Shown: positions 18,101 to 25,106 of the stretch, piece by piece
Position numbering within the stretch: position 1 is the first letter of the stretch
How the letters are laid out: the number at the start of each line of letters is the position of its first letter
NCBI GenBank assembly: GCA_021832085.1
Contig: JAKBLM010000008.1
Span: forward strand, 1-64,000
Direction: 5' to 3'
DNA from: Acidobacteriota bacterium
Lineage (GTDB): Bacteria; Acidobacteriota; Terriglobia; Acidiferrales; UBA7541
DNA length: 64,000 nucleotides
The notes under the pieces: generated by a model
Told to the model about the DNA's origin: nothing
The model's input: the letters and a program-made list of their open reading frames with translations, nothing else
The model's database searches: none
Made by a program: the position numbers and the translations under genes

Positions 18101-18970
18101 ATGGCCGAACACGTTACGATACTGACAGCCTTCGTTGCCGGCATCATTTCGTTCCTTTCCCCTTGCGTTCTGCCGCTCGTACCAGGCTACATTTCGATGC
18201 TTTCCGGCATCGGCGTCGAGCAACTGCAGCAGGGAGACAAGCCGCAAGGTCACCTGCTCGCCTCGGCCACGTCCTTTATTCTTGGCTTCTCGATCGTCTT
18301 CATCGCCTTCGGCGCCTCGGCCAGCGCCATCGGCCAGTTCCTCGTGCAGAACAAGGCGCTGCTCGCTCCCGTCGCCGGCGCGGTCATTCTGCTCTTCGGC
18401 CTCCACCTGATGGGCTGGCTGATGAAGATCCCGATCAAGGTTGGGCTGGCCGTTGGCGCGCTGTTGGTGGCTGCGGCGATCGTCGTCGGTTTCCTCCCCG
18501 GGCTCACCGAAGGACAGCTTACCCCGATCCATTTCGCCTCGCTTTCGGTGATCTTCCTCGTTGGCCCGTTTCTTTCGCGCTGGCTGAATCGCGACGTGCG
18601 TTTCCATAATCTCGGCGGAAAACCCGGCATTTTCGGCGGATTCCTGATGGGCTTCGCTTTCGCTTTCGGCTGGACGCCCTGCATCGGCCCGATCCTGGCA
18701 GCGGTGCTGGCGCTGGCCGCCACGCAAGGGACGGTGGCTCGCGGTGTCGGCTTGCTGGCGATCTACTCGGCCGGGCTGGCGGTGCCCTTTTTCCTCACCG
18801 CGCTGGGCATCAGCCGCTTTCTGAGCTTCTATCGCCGCTTCCGCCGCCACCTCAATGCGGTCGAAGTTTTCAGCGGCGTGCTGCTGCTGCTGGTGGGCGT
18901 GCTGATTTACATGAATCAACTCACATGGCTTTCCGGAAAGCTTTCTTTCTTGAACGGCTTCGTGCGCTAG
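18101..18970 (+). CDS. ccdA: CcdA/DsbD-beta transmembrane thiol-redox protein
   Basis: A 289-residue integral membrane protein that passes reducing equivalents from cytoplasmic thioredoxin to periplasmic thiol proteins. The two key cysteines are visible: Cys22 in SFLSPCVLPLVPGY and the second in FGWTPCIGPILAAVL. About six to seven hydrophobic helices are present. I start at ATG 18101 (MAEHVTILTAFVAG), which has AAGGA upstream. A GTG at 18074 would add nine charged residues. It is the first gene of a five-gene operon (spacing 2-70 bp) with two thioredoxins, frataxin and a DsbD alpha domain. Confidence 0.9.
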   Translation: MAEHVTILTAFVAGIISFLSPCVLPLVPGYISMLSGIGVEQLQQGDKPQGHLLASATSFILGFSIVFIAFGASASAIGQFLVQNKALLAPVAGAVILLFGLHLMGWLMKIPIKVGLAVGALLVAAAIVVGFLPGLTEGQLTPIHFASLSVIFLVGPFLSRWLNRDVRFHNLGGKPGIFGGFLMGFAFAFGWTPCIGPILAAVLALAATQGTVARGVGLLAIYSAGLAVPFFLTALGISRFLSFYRRFRRHLNAVEVFSGVLLLLVGVLIYMNQLTWLSGKLSFLNGFVR

Positions 18971-18985
18971 GGGGAACGTGAACGA

Positions 18986-19510
18986 ATGAAGAAGCGCAAG
19001 AATCTGGTGCTGAAGGTTCTGCTGGTGGTGGCGCTTGTTTCCGTCGTGGCCAGTTTCAATTTCGGTGGCAGCCGCCAGCCGGCGCCCGCCGTCAGCTTCC
19101 GGAATCTGCAGGGCCAGACCGTGAAACTGTCGCAATATCGCGGTAAGGTAGTGCTGTTGAACTTCTGGGCGACCTGGTGCGACTCTTGCCGCTCGGAAAT
19201 CCCCGAGCTGATCGAGATGCAGAAGCAGTTCGGGAGCCGAGGTTTCACCGTCCTGGGCGTGGCCATGGACGAGAGCAGCAACGCGACTGTTCAGCTGTAC
19301 GCCGAGGAGCCGCAGTTCAACGTAGACGGCCAAAAGATGGCGATGAACTATCCCATCGTGCTCGGCAGCGAAGACGCCTCGCTGAAATTCGGCAACATCG
19401 GCAGCTTCCCCACGAGTTTCGTCATTTCCCGGGACGGCAAGATCGTCAGGGAGTATTTCGGCAGCATCGAAGGCCAGGGGGTTCACCAGCTCATCGAAAA
19501 GCTGCTGTGA
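18986..19510 (+). CDS. TlpA/ResA-like membrane-anchored thioredoxin
   Basis: A 174-residue protein with a basic N-terminus and one hydrophobic segment (VLKVLLVVALVSVVASF), then a thioredoxin domain of the AhpC-TSA/TlpA type (VSFRNLQGQTVKLSQYRGKV). The active site is WCDSC (Cys65, Cys68), and the cis-proline loop reads GSFPTSFVI. It probably takes electrons from CcdA and reduces periplasmic disulfides, for example during cytochrome c maturation. It lies 15 bp after ccdA and is paralogous to the next gene. Confidence 0.88.
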   Translation: MKKRKNLVLKVLLVVALVSVVASFNFGGSRQPAPAVSFRNLQGQTVKLSQYRGKVVLLNFWATWCDSCRSEIPELIEMQKQFGSRGFTVLGVAMDESSNATVQLYAEEPQFNVDGQKMAMNYPIVLGSEDASLKFGNIGSFPTSFVISRDGKIVREYFGSIEGQGVHQLIEKLL

Positions 19511-19577
19511 GCCGCCCGGCCGCATAGACACGGCCCCGCGCGCGGTTTCGTTTGTAGCGATGCGGGAGGGAGAACCG

Positions 19578-20168
19578 ATGACGTACCGCAAAAATCGTTG
19601 GTGGATGTCCTTGGCAGCCATGACGCTGCTGGCCGCCGCAGCCGGCTGCGCTCGCAGCACCAAAGATGCATCCAGCTCGGCGGACAAGGCAAAACCCGCG
19701 GGTTCGACGCTGCCCGCAGCGGATTCGGCTCTGCCTCCGGCCCCGGCCGTCAGTTTCCAGAATCTGCAGGGTCAGACGGAGACCCTGGCCCAATATCGAG
19801 GCAAGGTGGTGCTGGTGAATTTCTGGGCCACCTGGTGCGAACCGTGCCGGCAGGAAATGCCCGAGTTGATCGCGCTCCAGAACGAATACGGCAACAAGGG
19901 ATTCACCGTGCTCGGCATCGCCATGGATCAGTCGGGCAAGAGCGCGGTCGCGCCCTTCGTGGCCCAGCGCGAATTCAAGGTCGGCGACAAGGAGCAGAAG
20001 CTCAACTACCCGATCGTCCTCGGCAATGACGATATCGCCACCAAATTCGGTGGCCTCTTCGGCCTGCCCACCAGCTTCCTCATCACCAAGAACGGCCGGA
20101 TCGAGACGAAGGTGATCGGCATGATCGATTATTCGGGGATGAAACAGCTGATTCAGAAATCCCTCTGA
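19578..20168 (+). CDS. TlpA-like lipoprotein thioredoxin
   Basis: About 196 residues. A lipoprotein signal ends LLAAAAGC (Cys24), followed by a Ser/Lys/Pro-rich spacer and a TlpA domain with WCEPC (Cys87, Cys90) and a cis-Pro loop, FGLPTSFLI. It is about as long as and very similar to the upstream thioredoxin (shared FQNLQGQT, AQYRGKVV and NFWATWC patterns), so the pair arose by duplication. One copy is tethered by a helix and the other by lipid. I use ATG 19578, preceded by GGGAGGGAGA. An ATG at 19560 would spoil the signal peptide. Confidence 0.88.
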   Translation: MTYRKNRWWMSLAAMTLLAAAAGCARSTKDASSSADKAKPAGSTLPAADSALPPAPAVSFQNLQGQTETLAQYRGKVVLVNFWATWCEPCRQEMPELIALQNEYGNKGFTVLGIAMDQSGKSAVAPFVAQREFKVGDKEQKLNYPIVLGNDDIATKFGGLFGLPTSFLITKNGRIETKVIGMIDYSGMKQLIQKSL

Positions 20169-20177
20169 GGCTCGCGC

Positions 20178-20507
20178 ATGGATGAACACGAATTTCGCAC
20201 CCGCTCCGATGCCGCGCTCGAGGCGCTCGAACGGCGGCTGATCGCGCTGGCCGACGAGCATGGCTTCGACGTCGAAGGTGGTGCCGAAAAGCTCGATGTT
20301 CTGTTCGAGGAGCCGGAAGAGAGCCGCTTCGTCATCAGCCCCAATTCCCCGGTGCGCCAGATCTGGATTTCCGCCCTGGCCACCAGTTTCAAGCTCGACT
20401 GGTCCGACGAGGCCGGCGCATTCGTGCTCGAAAAGACCGGCGAAACGCTCGATCAGGTGATGAGCCGGCTGCTCAGCCAGCAGCTTGGCACTTCCGTAGA
20501 GGTGTAG
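20178..20507 (+). CDS. cyaY: Frataxin-like iron-binding protein CyaY
   Basis: A 109-residue protein with the frataxin fold pattern: an acidic first helix (MDEHEFRTRSDAALEALERR), a central strand set ending in FVISPNSPVRQIWISA, matching the CyaY signature FVIN.Q.P.kQIW.s, then LDWSDEAGAFVLEKTGETLDQVMSRLL. CyaY binds iron and modulates Fe-S cluster assembly by IscS in the cytoplasm. Its presence between a periplasmic thioredoxin and a DsbD alpha domain (gaps of 9 and 2 bp) is unusual and suggests a link between iron or Fe-S handling and thiol delivery. Confidence 0.85.
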   Translation: MDEHEFRTRSDAALEALERRLIALADEHGFDVEGGAEKLDVLFEEPEESRFVISPNSPVRQIWISALATSFKLDWSDEAGAFVLEKTGETLDQVMSRLLSQQLGTSVEV

Positions 20508-20509
20508 CA

Positions 20510-21064
20510 ATGAAGATGCGATGGATTCCTGCTGCCGCTGCCGCCGCCCTGTTGCTGGCCCTGGTTCCTGCCTCGCGCGCGCAGATGAGCGAGAGCGCGG
20601 CGCGCTCGGTCGTCTCCACGCGAAACTACGTTTCGCTTCAGCCCGTGCCGCGCGGTCGCACGTTCGAAGTCGCCGTCGTCGCCAGGATCAAGCCGGGCTA
20701 CCATGTCAACGCCCACAAGGTGCTTGACGAATTCCTCATCTCCACGCGGATCGAGGGCAAGGTTCCGGCCGGCTTCCGCCTGCTCTCCACCGACTACCCG
20801 GCCGGCGAGCTGCGCCAGCTTCCCTTCTCGAAGAAAAAGCTTCTCGTCTACACCGGCCAGGTGATCCTGCGAATGAAACTGGAAGCTGATTCTGCCGCGC
20901 CGCTTGGCGCCCAGCAGATCCCGCTTTCGCTCCGCTACCAGGCCTGCAACAACTCGATGTGCCTGCCGCCGGTCAACGTCCCCGTTGCCATCCACCTGAC
21001 CGTCGCCAAGGCCGGCACGCCCGCCAAAGCTACCCACACCGAAATCTTCCGCCACAGCAAGTAG
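20510..21064 (+). CDS. Periplasmic DsbD alpha-domain protein
   Basis: A 184-residue exported protein with a signal peptide (AAAAALLLALVPASRAQ) and the DsbD N-terminal (alpha) immunoglobulin-like domain. The redox pair is Cys146 and Cys151 in RYQACNNSMCLPPVNVPV, matching the YQ.C....C.PP motif. In DsbD this domain hands electrons from the gamma thioredoxin domain to partners such as DsbC. Here the beta (CcdA) and gamma (TlpA-like) parts are separate genes in the same operon. The start codon is 2 bp after the cyaY stop. A palindromic repeat pair begins at the stop codon. Confidence 0.85.
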   Translation: MKMRWIPAAAAAALLLALVPASRAQMSESAARSVVSTRNYVSLQPVPRGRTFEVAVVARIKPGYHVNAHKVLDEFLISTRIEGKVPAGFRLLSTDYPAGELRQLPFSKKKLLVYTGQVILRMKLEADSAAPLGAQQIPLSLRYQACNNSMCLPPVNVPVAIHLTVAKAGTPAKATHTEIFRHSK

Positions 21065-21131
21065 CACAGGCTTCAGCCTGTGGCTTTCCCCTTGCCCGGG
21101 AATTTGCGGGCCACAGCCTGAAGGCTGTGCC
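21064..21131. repeat. REP-like palindrome pair
   Basis: Two palindromes lie head to head: CACAGGCT-TC-AGCCTGTG at 21065-21082 and CACAGCCT-GA-AGGCTGTG at 21112-21129, separated by about 29 bp. They can also pair with each other. The first begins right at the stop of the DsbD-alpha gene and may terminate or stabilise the operon mRNA. A similar doublet lies at 24418-24480 and a single unit at 33338-33356. Confidence 0.7.
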
Positions 21132-21190
21132 ACCAAGGCCCTCTGGCTCACGGCGTTGTCGTCCCAGGCCGGGTCGGCATTTTCCCCAGC

Positions 21191-21242
21191 GATCGGTGAG
21201 GACCGCAGGGAGTCCCGACGCGGCCCGTCGGAAGGGATCTGC
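21191..21242. repeat. Dispersed 52-bp element, copy A, upstream of padR
   Basis: This segment aligns without gaps with 24599-24650, with 38 of 52 bases identical by eye. The core GGGAGTCCCGACGC is fully conserved. Both copies lie about 100-160 bp upstream of a padR gene. They may be remains of a dispersed repeat or a shared regulatory site. Confidence 0.5.
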
Positions 21243-21289
21243 CGTGTCCGTTGCCGCTCCGGCAGACCACGCCCTGCTGAACATTCCCC

Positions 21290-21316
21290 TTGCACTTCGA
21301 CAGGAGCAGGTATAGG
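21290..21316 (+). promoter_or_regulatory. Probable padR promoter
   Basis: TTGCAC (21290-21295) and TATAGG (21311-21316) are separated by 15 bp, about 30 bp upstream of the ATG. The segment AGGTATAGG resembles AGGTATATAGG in the second padR promoter, so both may be bound by PadR. The spacer is short, so the -35 assignment is uncertain. Confidence 0.4.
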
Positions 21317-21346
21317 CTCACCCCTGTAGCAGCATAAGGGAAATCC

Positions 21347-21679
21347 ATGAACGAACCCGGTATCGACCTGCCGCAAGGAACGCTCGACCTGCTCGTCCTC
21401 CGCATCCTCGCCCTCGGCCCCGAGCACGGCTGGGGCATTTCCGAACGCATTCAGCAGATCTCGAAAGACGTTTTGCGCATCCAGCAAGGCTCGCTCTATC
21501 CCGCGCTGCATCGCCTGGAGCGCCGCGGCTGGATCAAGGCCCGCTGGGCCACCACCGAAAACAACCGCCGCGCCAAGTATTACGAACTCACCAGGTCCGG
21601 CCGCAAGCAGCTCGAAACCGAGGAGAGCGGCTGGAAAAAACTGGCCGCCGCCGTAGCCCAGGTCCTGGAGGCAACGTAA
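21347..21679 (+). CDS. PadR-family transcriptional regulator
   Basis: A 110-residue winged-helix regulator. The PadR core is clear: LPQGTLDLLVLRILALGPEH, GWGISERIQQISKDVLRIQQ, GSLYPALHRLERRGWIKARW and YYELTRSGRKQLETE. PadR proteins are repressors, often of transporters and often autoregulatory. The gene is 9 nt upstream of an ADOP permease, the usual arrangement in Acidobacteria. It is closely similar to the second PadR at 24762, so the two units probably arose by duplication. Confidence 0.92.
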   Translation: MNEPGIDLPQGTLDLLVLRILALGPEHGWGISERIQQISKDVLRIQQGSLYPALHRLERRGWIKARWATTENNRRAKYYELTRSGRKQLETEESGWKKLAAAVAQVLEAT

Positions 21680-21688
21680 AGCGAAGCC

Positions 21689-24349
21689 ATGCTGAGCGAT
21701 TTATGGATTCGGCTCCGTTCGCTGTTCCGCCACAAAGCCGTCGAAGCGGAACTCGACGACGAGCTGCGCTTCCACCTCGATCGCCAAATCGAAAAGTACG
21801 TGCGCTCAGGAATGGCTCTGGAAGCGGCTCGCCGCCGCGCGCGCATTGAACTCGGCGGCCTGGAGCAAACCAAAGAAGAATGCCGCGACGCCCGCGGTGT
21901 GCGCCTGCTCGAAACGCTGTGGCAAGACATTCGCTACGGTGCGCGCATGCTGCGCAAATCGCCCGGCTTCACCCTTGTCGCCATCCTGGTGCTGGCCCTC
22001 GGCATCGGCGCCAACACAGCTATTTTCAGCGTGGTCAACTCGGCGCTCCTCAACCCTCTGCCCTATCCGCGTTCCGGCCGGCTCTTCCTTGTTTTCGCTT
22101 CCAACCCGCATGCGCGAATCGCGGAGACAACGCTCACCTGGCCGGATTTCGTCGAACTGCGCGGCCACAACCGTGTCTTCAGCGCGATTGCCGGCTTCGC
22201 CAGCCACGATCTCACCCTCTCCGGCCACGGCGAGCCCTCCATCGTCAGCACCGTCGTGGTCACTCCGCAGTATTTCTCCGTGCTCGGCGTCACGCCGCTG
22301 CTGGGCCGCGCGTTTCTTTCCGCCGATGGCCGTCGAGGTGCGCCGCCCGTCGCCATTCTGAGCGAAAACCTGTGGCGCACCCGCTACGGCTCGGATCCGA
22401 AAATTCTCGGCAGCTCGATCGTTCTCGACCATCGCCCGTTCACCGTCGTCGGCGTCATGCCGGCCGGCTTTCGCGCGCCGTTTTTCCCTGCCGCGGATCA
22501 GGTTTGGATCCCGCTTTTCCAGGACACGCTTTTCCGCTCGTTCACGAAAATCCCCGGCCGCCATATGCTGGCAACCTTGGCGCGGCTCGGGGCCGGTGTC
22601 ACCCGTGCGCAAGCGCAAGCCCGGATGCAAGCGCTCGCCGCCCGCCTGGCGCACAAATTCCCCGCCCAGAATGCGGGCTGGACCGCGGGCATCCGTTCGT
22701 TGCAGAAAGAGGTTGTCGGACCGCATGTCCGCACGGCGCTGCTCGTCCTGCTCGGCGCCGTCGGCCTGCTTCTCCTGATCGCCTGCGCCAACATCGCGAG
22801 CCTGTTGCTCGCTCGCGCCACCGCCAGAACACGCGAAATGGCGGTTCGCCTTGCGCTCGGCGCCTCCCGGGGACGTTTGATTCGCCAGTTGCTCGCGGAA
22901 AGCGCTCTGCTCGGCCTGTTGGGCGGGCTCGCCGGCGTCGCGCTGGCATTTGCCTGCGTTCAGGGCATGCAGCCGCTGCTGCCTTCCGCTTTGCCACATC
23001 TTCGTCCGATTCGCGTGAGCGGCGAGGTCCTGTTTTTCGCGCTGGCGCTTTCCCTCGCCGCCAGCCTTCTCTTCGGTTTGGCGCCGGCTTTCTCCGCGGC
23101 CAACGCGAGCCTTCACGCCGGCCTCAAAGAGGCCGCCGGCCGCGCGACCGAAGCCCGCTCGCGCCGCCGCGCCCGTAACGTGCTCGCCGCGACGGAAATC
23201 GCGGTGGCGATGGTGCTGCTGGTTGGCGCCGGTTTGTTGATCCGCAGCTTCGCCGCGCTCACTTCGGTGAGCCCGGGATTCAATACGCACCACGTGTGGC
23301 AAGCCGAAATTTCCCTGCCTCGTTTCGAGTACAAAACGCCGGAACAGTGGGTTGCCTTCTCCAATCAGTTCCTGAGCCGACTCGAGGCCGAACCCGGCAT
23401 GAAGGACGCGGCTTTTGCCGTTCCGCCGCCCTTTTTCGTTCAAGGGGACCTCGTCCTGGGCTTCCGCATTGCGGGTAGCCCGCCGCGGTACGGCGGGATC
23501 AATCCCACAGCGCATTTCGCTTCCGTCAGCCCGGACTATTTCCGCGTGATGGGAATACCGCTCGTGCGCGGCCGTTTCTTCCGGGAAGCCGATTCCTTCA
23601 CGGGGCCGCGCGTGGCCATTGTCAGCCGCGCCTTCGTTCGCCGCTATTTCCCGCACGAAGATCCCATCGGCAAGCGGCTCCTGTGCGGCTTCCCTCCCGA
23701 CACGCAGATTCCGCGCCGGATTGTCGGCATCGTCGGCGACGTGCGCGATGTTTCGCTCGGGCAAGCGCCGGCGCCCATGATCTACGTTCCTTTTGCGCAG
23801 ATGCCCTTTTGGGGAGGGCCGCTCGTCGTAAAGACGCGTCTGCGCGCCTCAAGCGTCTACGCCGCCATTCGCCAGGCGACAGCGAGCATCGATCCCGATC
23901 TTCCAGTAACCAATTTCCAGTCGCTTCAGGCCGCCATCCAGTCCTCCGTCGCTCAACCCAGATTTCGCACGCTCTTGCTTTCGCTGTTTGGAGCCCTGGC
24001 GCTGGCACTGGCCGCTGTGGGCATTTTCGGCGTTCTCTCCTATTCGCTTTCGCAGAGGACAGGCGAAATCGGCATCCGGCTCTCGCTCGGTGCTTCGCCC
24101 GGGTCGATCCGAAAAATGGCGCTCCTGGAAGGAGCCAAGCTCGCCGCCGTCGGCTTGGGCGCCGGCGCCTTGGCCGCGTTTGGCCTCGCGCGTCTTTTGC
24201 GAAGCGAACTCTACGCGGTCACCGCGCACGATCTCTACACATTCGTGGCTGCAGCCGTTCTGCTCGCCGCCGTCGCCCTCGCCGCCTGCTACGTTCCCGC
24301 GCGGCGGGCGATGCGCGTCGATCCCGTGACGGCGCTGCGCCACGAGTAA
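21689..24349 (+). CDS. ADOP-family MacB/FtsX-like permease 1
   Basis: An 886-residue permease. The N-terminal ADOP segment (about 15-70) has ELDDELRFHLDRQIEKYV and ARIELGGLEQTKEECRDARG. A first MacB periplasmic core domain begins after [23 protein letters not shown] (TM1), and then come two FtsX blocks (about 350-470 and 760-880). Each block has three to four helices with the typical LLLIACANIASLLLARA, REMAVRLALGAS and GEIGIRLSLGAS signatures. The C-terminus is YVPARRAMRVDPVTALRHE. It equals two fused MacB permease units. No ABC ATPase is nearby, so whether it is driven by a distant ATPase is unknown. Confidence 0.9.
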   Translation: MLSDLWIRLRSLFRHKAVEAELDDELRFHLDRQIEKYVRSGMALEAARRRARIELGGLEQTKEECRDARGVRLLETLWQDIRYGARMLRKSPGFTLVAILVLALGIGANTAIFSVVNSALLNPLPYPRSGRLFLVFASNPHARIAETTLTWPDFVELRGHNRVFSAIAGFASHDLTLSGHGEPSIVSTVVVTPQYFSVLGVTPLLGRAFLSADGRRGAPPVAILSENLWRTRYGSDPKILGSSIVLDHRPFTVVGVMPAGFRAPFFPAADQVWIPLFQDTLFRSFTKIPGRHMLATLARLGAGVTRAQAQARMQALAARLAHKFPAQNAGWTAGIRSLQKEVVGPHVRTALLVLLGAVGLLLLIACANIASLLLARATARTREMAVRLALGASRGRLIRQLLAESALLGLLGGLAGVALAFACVQGMQPLLPSALPHLRPIRVSGEVLFFALALSLAASLLFGLAPAFSAANASLHAGLKEAAGRATEARSRRRARNVLAATEIAVAMVLLVGAGLLIRSFAALTSVSPGFNTHHVWQAEISLPRFEYKTPEQWVAFSNQFLSRLEAEPGMKDAAFAVPPPFFVQGDLVLGFRIAGSPPRYGGINPTAHFASVSPDYFRVMGIPLVRGRFFREADSFTGPRVAIVSRAFVRRYFPHEDPIGKRLLCGFPPDTQIPRRIVGIVGDVRDVSLGQAPAPMIYVPFAQMPFWGGPLVVKTRLRASSVYAAIRQATASIDPDLPVTNFQSLQAAIQSSVAQPRFRTLLLSLFGALALALAAVGIFGVLSYSLSQRTGEIGIRLSLGASPGSIRKMALLEGAKLAAVGLGAGALAAFGLARLLRSELYAVTAHDLYTFVAAAVLLAAVALAACYVPARRAMRVDPVTALRHE

Positions 24350-24417
24350 CGAGGGGCAGGTGAAGGCCCGCCACGATGAACCGCGTTTGGCATCTCCTCC
24401 ATGCAGGTTTAAGTAGC

Positions 24418-24480
24418 GCCGCCCTTCAGGGCGGCAGATCGTCTTCACGAAGCGAAAACAATGGCGGGCTGAAGCCCGCC
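24418..24480. repeat. REP-like palindrome pair
   Basis: GCCGCCCT-TC-AGGGCGGC at 24418-24435 and GGCGGGCT-GA-AGCCCGCC at 24463-24480. As in the pair at 21064, the first has a TC centre and the second a GA centre. It lies just after the first ADOP gene. Confidence 0.7.
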
Positions 24481-24598
24481 GCCACACAAGCGATCTACAC
24501 AACCGATCCCCTACTTCCATCGCACGGCCCCCGAGAAGCGGGGCCCGTCGCCGACTCTTCCGTTGACGCTTACTCCAGCCTGCCCTTCCGAGCGTAGT

Positions 24599-24650
24599 CT
24601 TCGGCGACGACCAAAGGGAGTCCCGACGCACTTTGTCGCGAGGAATCTGC
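24599..24650. repeat. Dispersed 52-bp element, copy B, upstream of second padR
   Basis: The partner of 21191-21242, sharing the fully conserved core GGGAGTCCCGACGC. It ends 60 bp before the -35 box of the second padR promoter. Confidence 0.5.
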
Positions 24651-24710
24651 TTCTCTCGTTTGTTCGTCGGGCCGCCTGTTCCTTGGCCCATGGCAGCTCA
24701 TTCTTTGCCA

Positions 24711-24751
24711 TTGACACCTCGCACTCCTAGGTATATAGGTAGGAATCCTAG
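24711..24751 (+). promoter_or_regulatory. Strong padR-ADOP promoter with overlapping operator-like repeat
   Basis: A perfect -35 (TTGACA, 24711-24716), a 17-bp spacer and a -10 (TATAGG, 24734-24739) lie 23 bp upstream of the ATG. The -10 region is inside an imperfect palindrome bounded by CTAGG (24727-24731) and CCTAG (24747-24751), with AGGTA repeated within it. AT-rich dyads over the -10 are typical PadR operators, so autoregulation of the padR-ADOP operon is likely. Confidence 0.6.
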
Positions 24752-24761
24752 AGGTCACCCC

Positions 24762-25097
24762 ATGAACGAAGAGAAAGCCGCCATCCTCAAGGGCACGCTC
24801 GACATGCTCATCCTCAAGATCGTCGCGCTGGGCCCGATCCACGGTTACGCTATTTCCCAACGCATCCAGCAGATTTCGAAAGATTATTTTCGGCTCCAAC
24901 AGGGCTCGCTTTACCCTGCCTTGCATAGTCTTGAGAATCGCGGCCTGCTGGCCGCCGACTGGCGCGCCACCGACACCGGCCGCGAAGCCAAGTTCTACAA
25001 GCTCACCCCGAAGGGCCGCAAACACCTGGAAGCTGAAATGGAAAGCTGGGAGCGCACGGCCCAGGCCGTCGCGCTCATCCTCCGCACAGCACAGTAG
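24762..25097 (+). CDS. PadR-family transcriptional regulator 2
   Basis: A 111-residue PadR winged-helix protein (ILKGTLDMLILKIVALGPIH, GYAISQRIQQISKDYFRLQQ, GSLYPALHSLENRGLLAADW, KFYKLTPKGRKHLEAE). It shares QQGSLYPALH and most helix positions with the first PadR. It heads a four-gene operon with three ADOP permeases, 9 nt before the first. The ATG at 24762 follows AGAGGTCACCCC. Confidence 0.92.
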   Translation: MNEEKAAILKGTLDMLILKIVALGPIHGYAISQRIQQISKDYFRLQQGSLYPALHSLENRGLLAADWRATDTGREAKFYKLTPKGRKHLEAEMESWERTAQAVALILRTAQ

Positions 25098-25106
25098 GAA
25101 GCGCCA

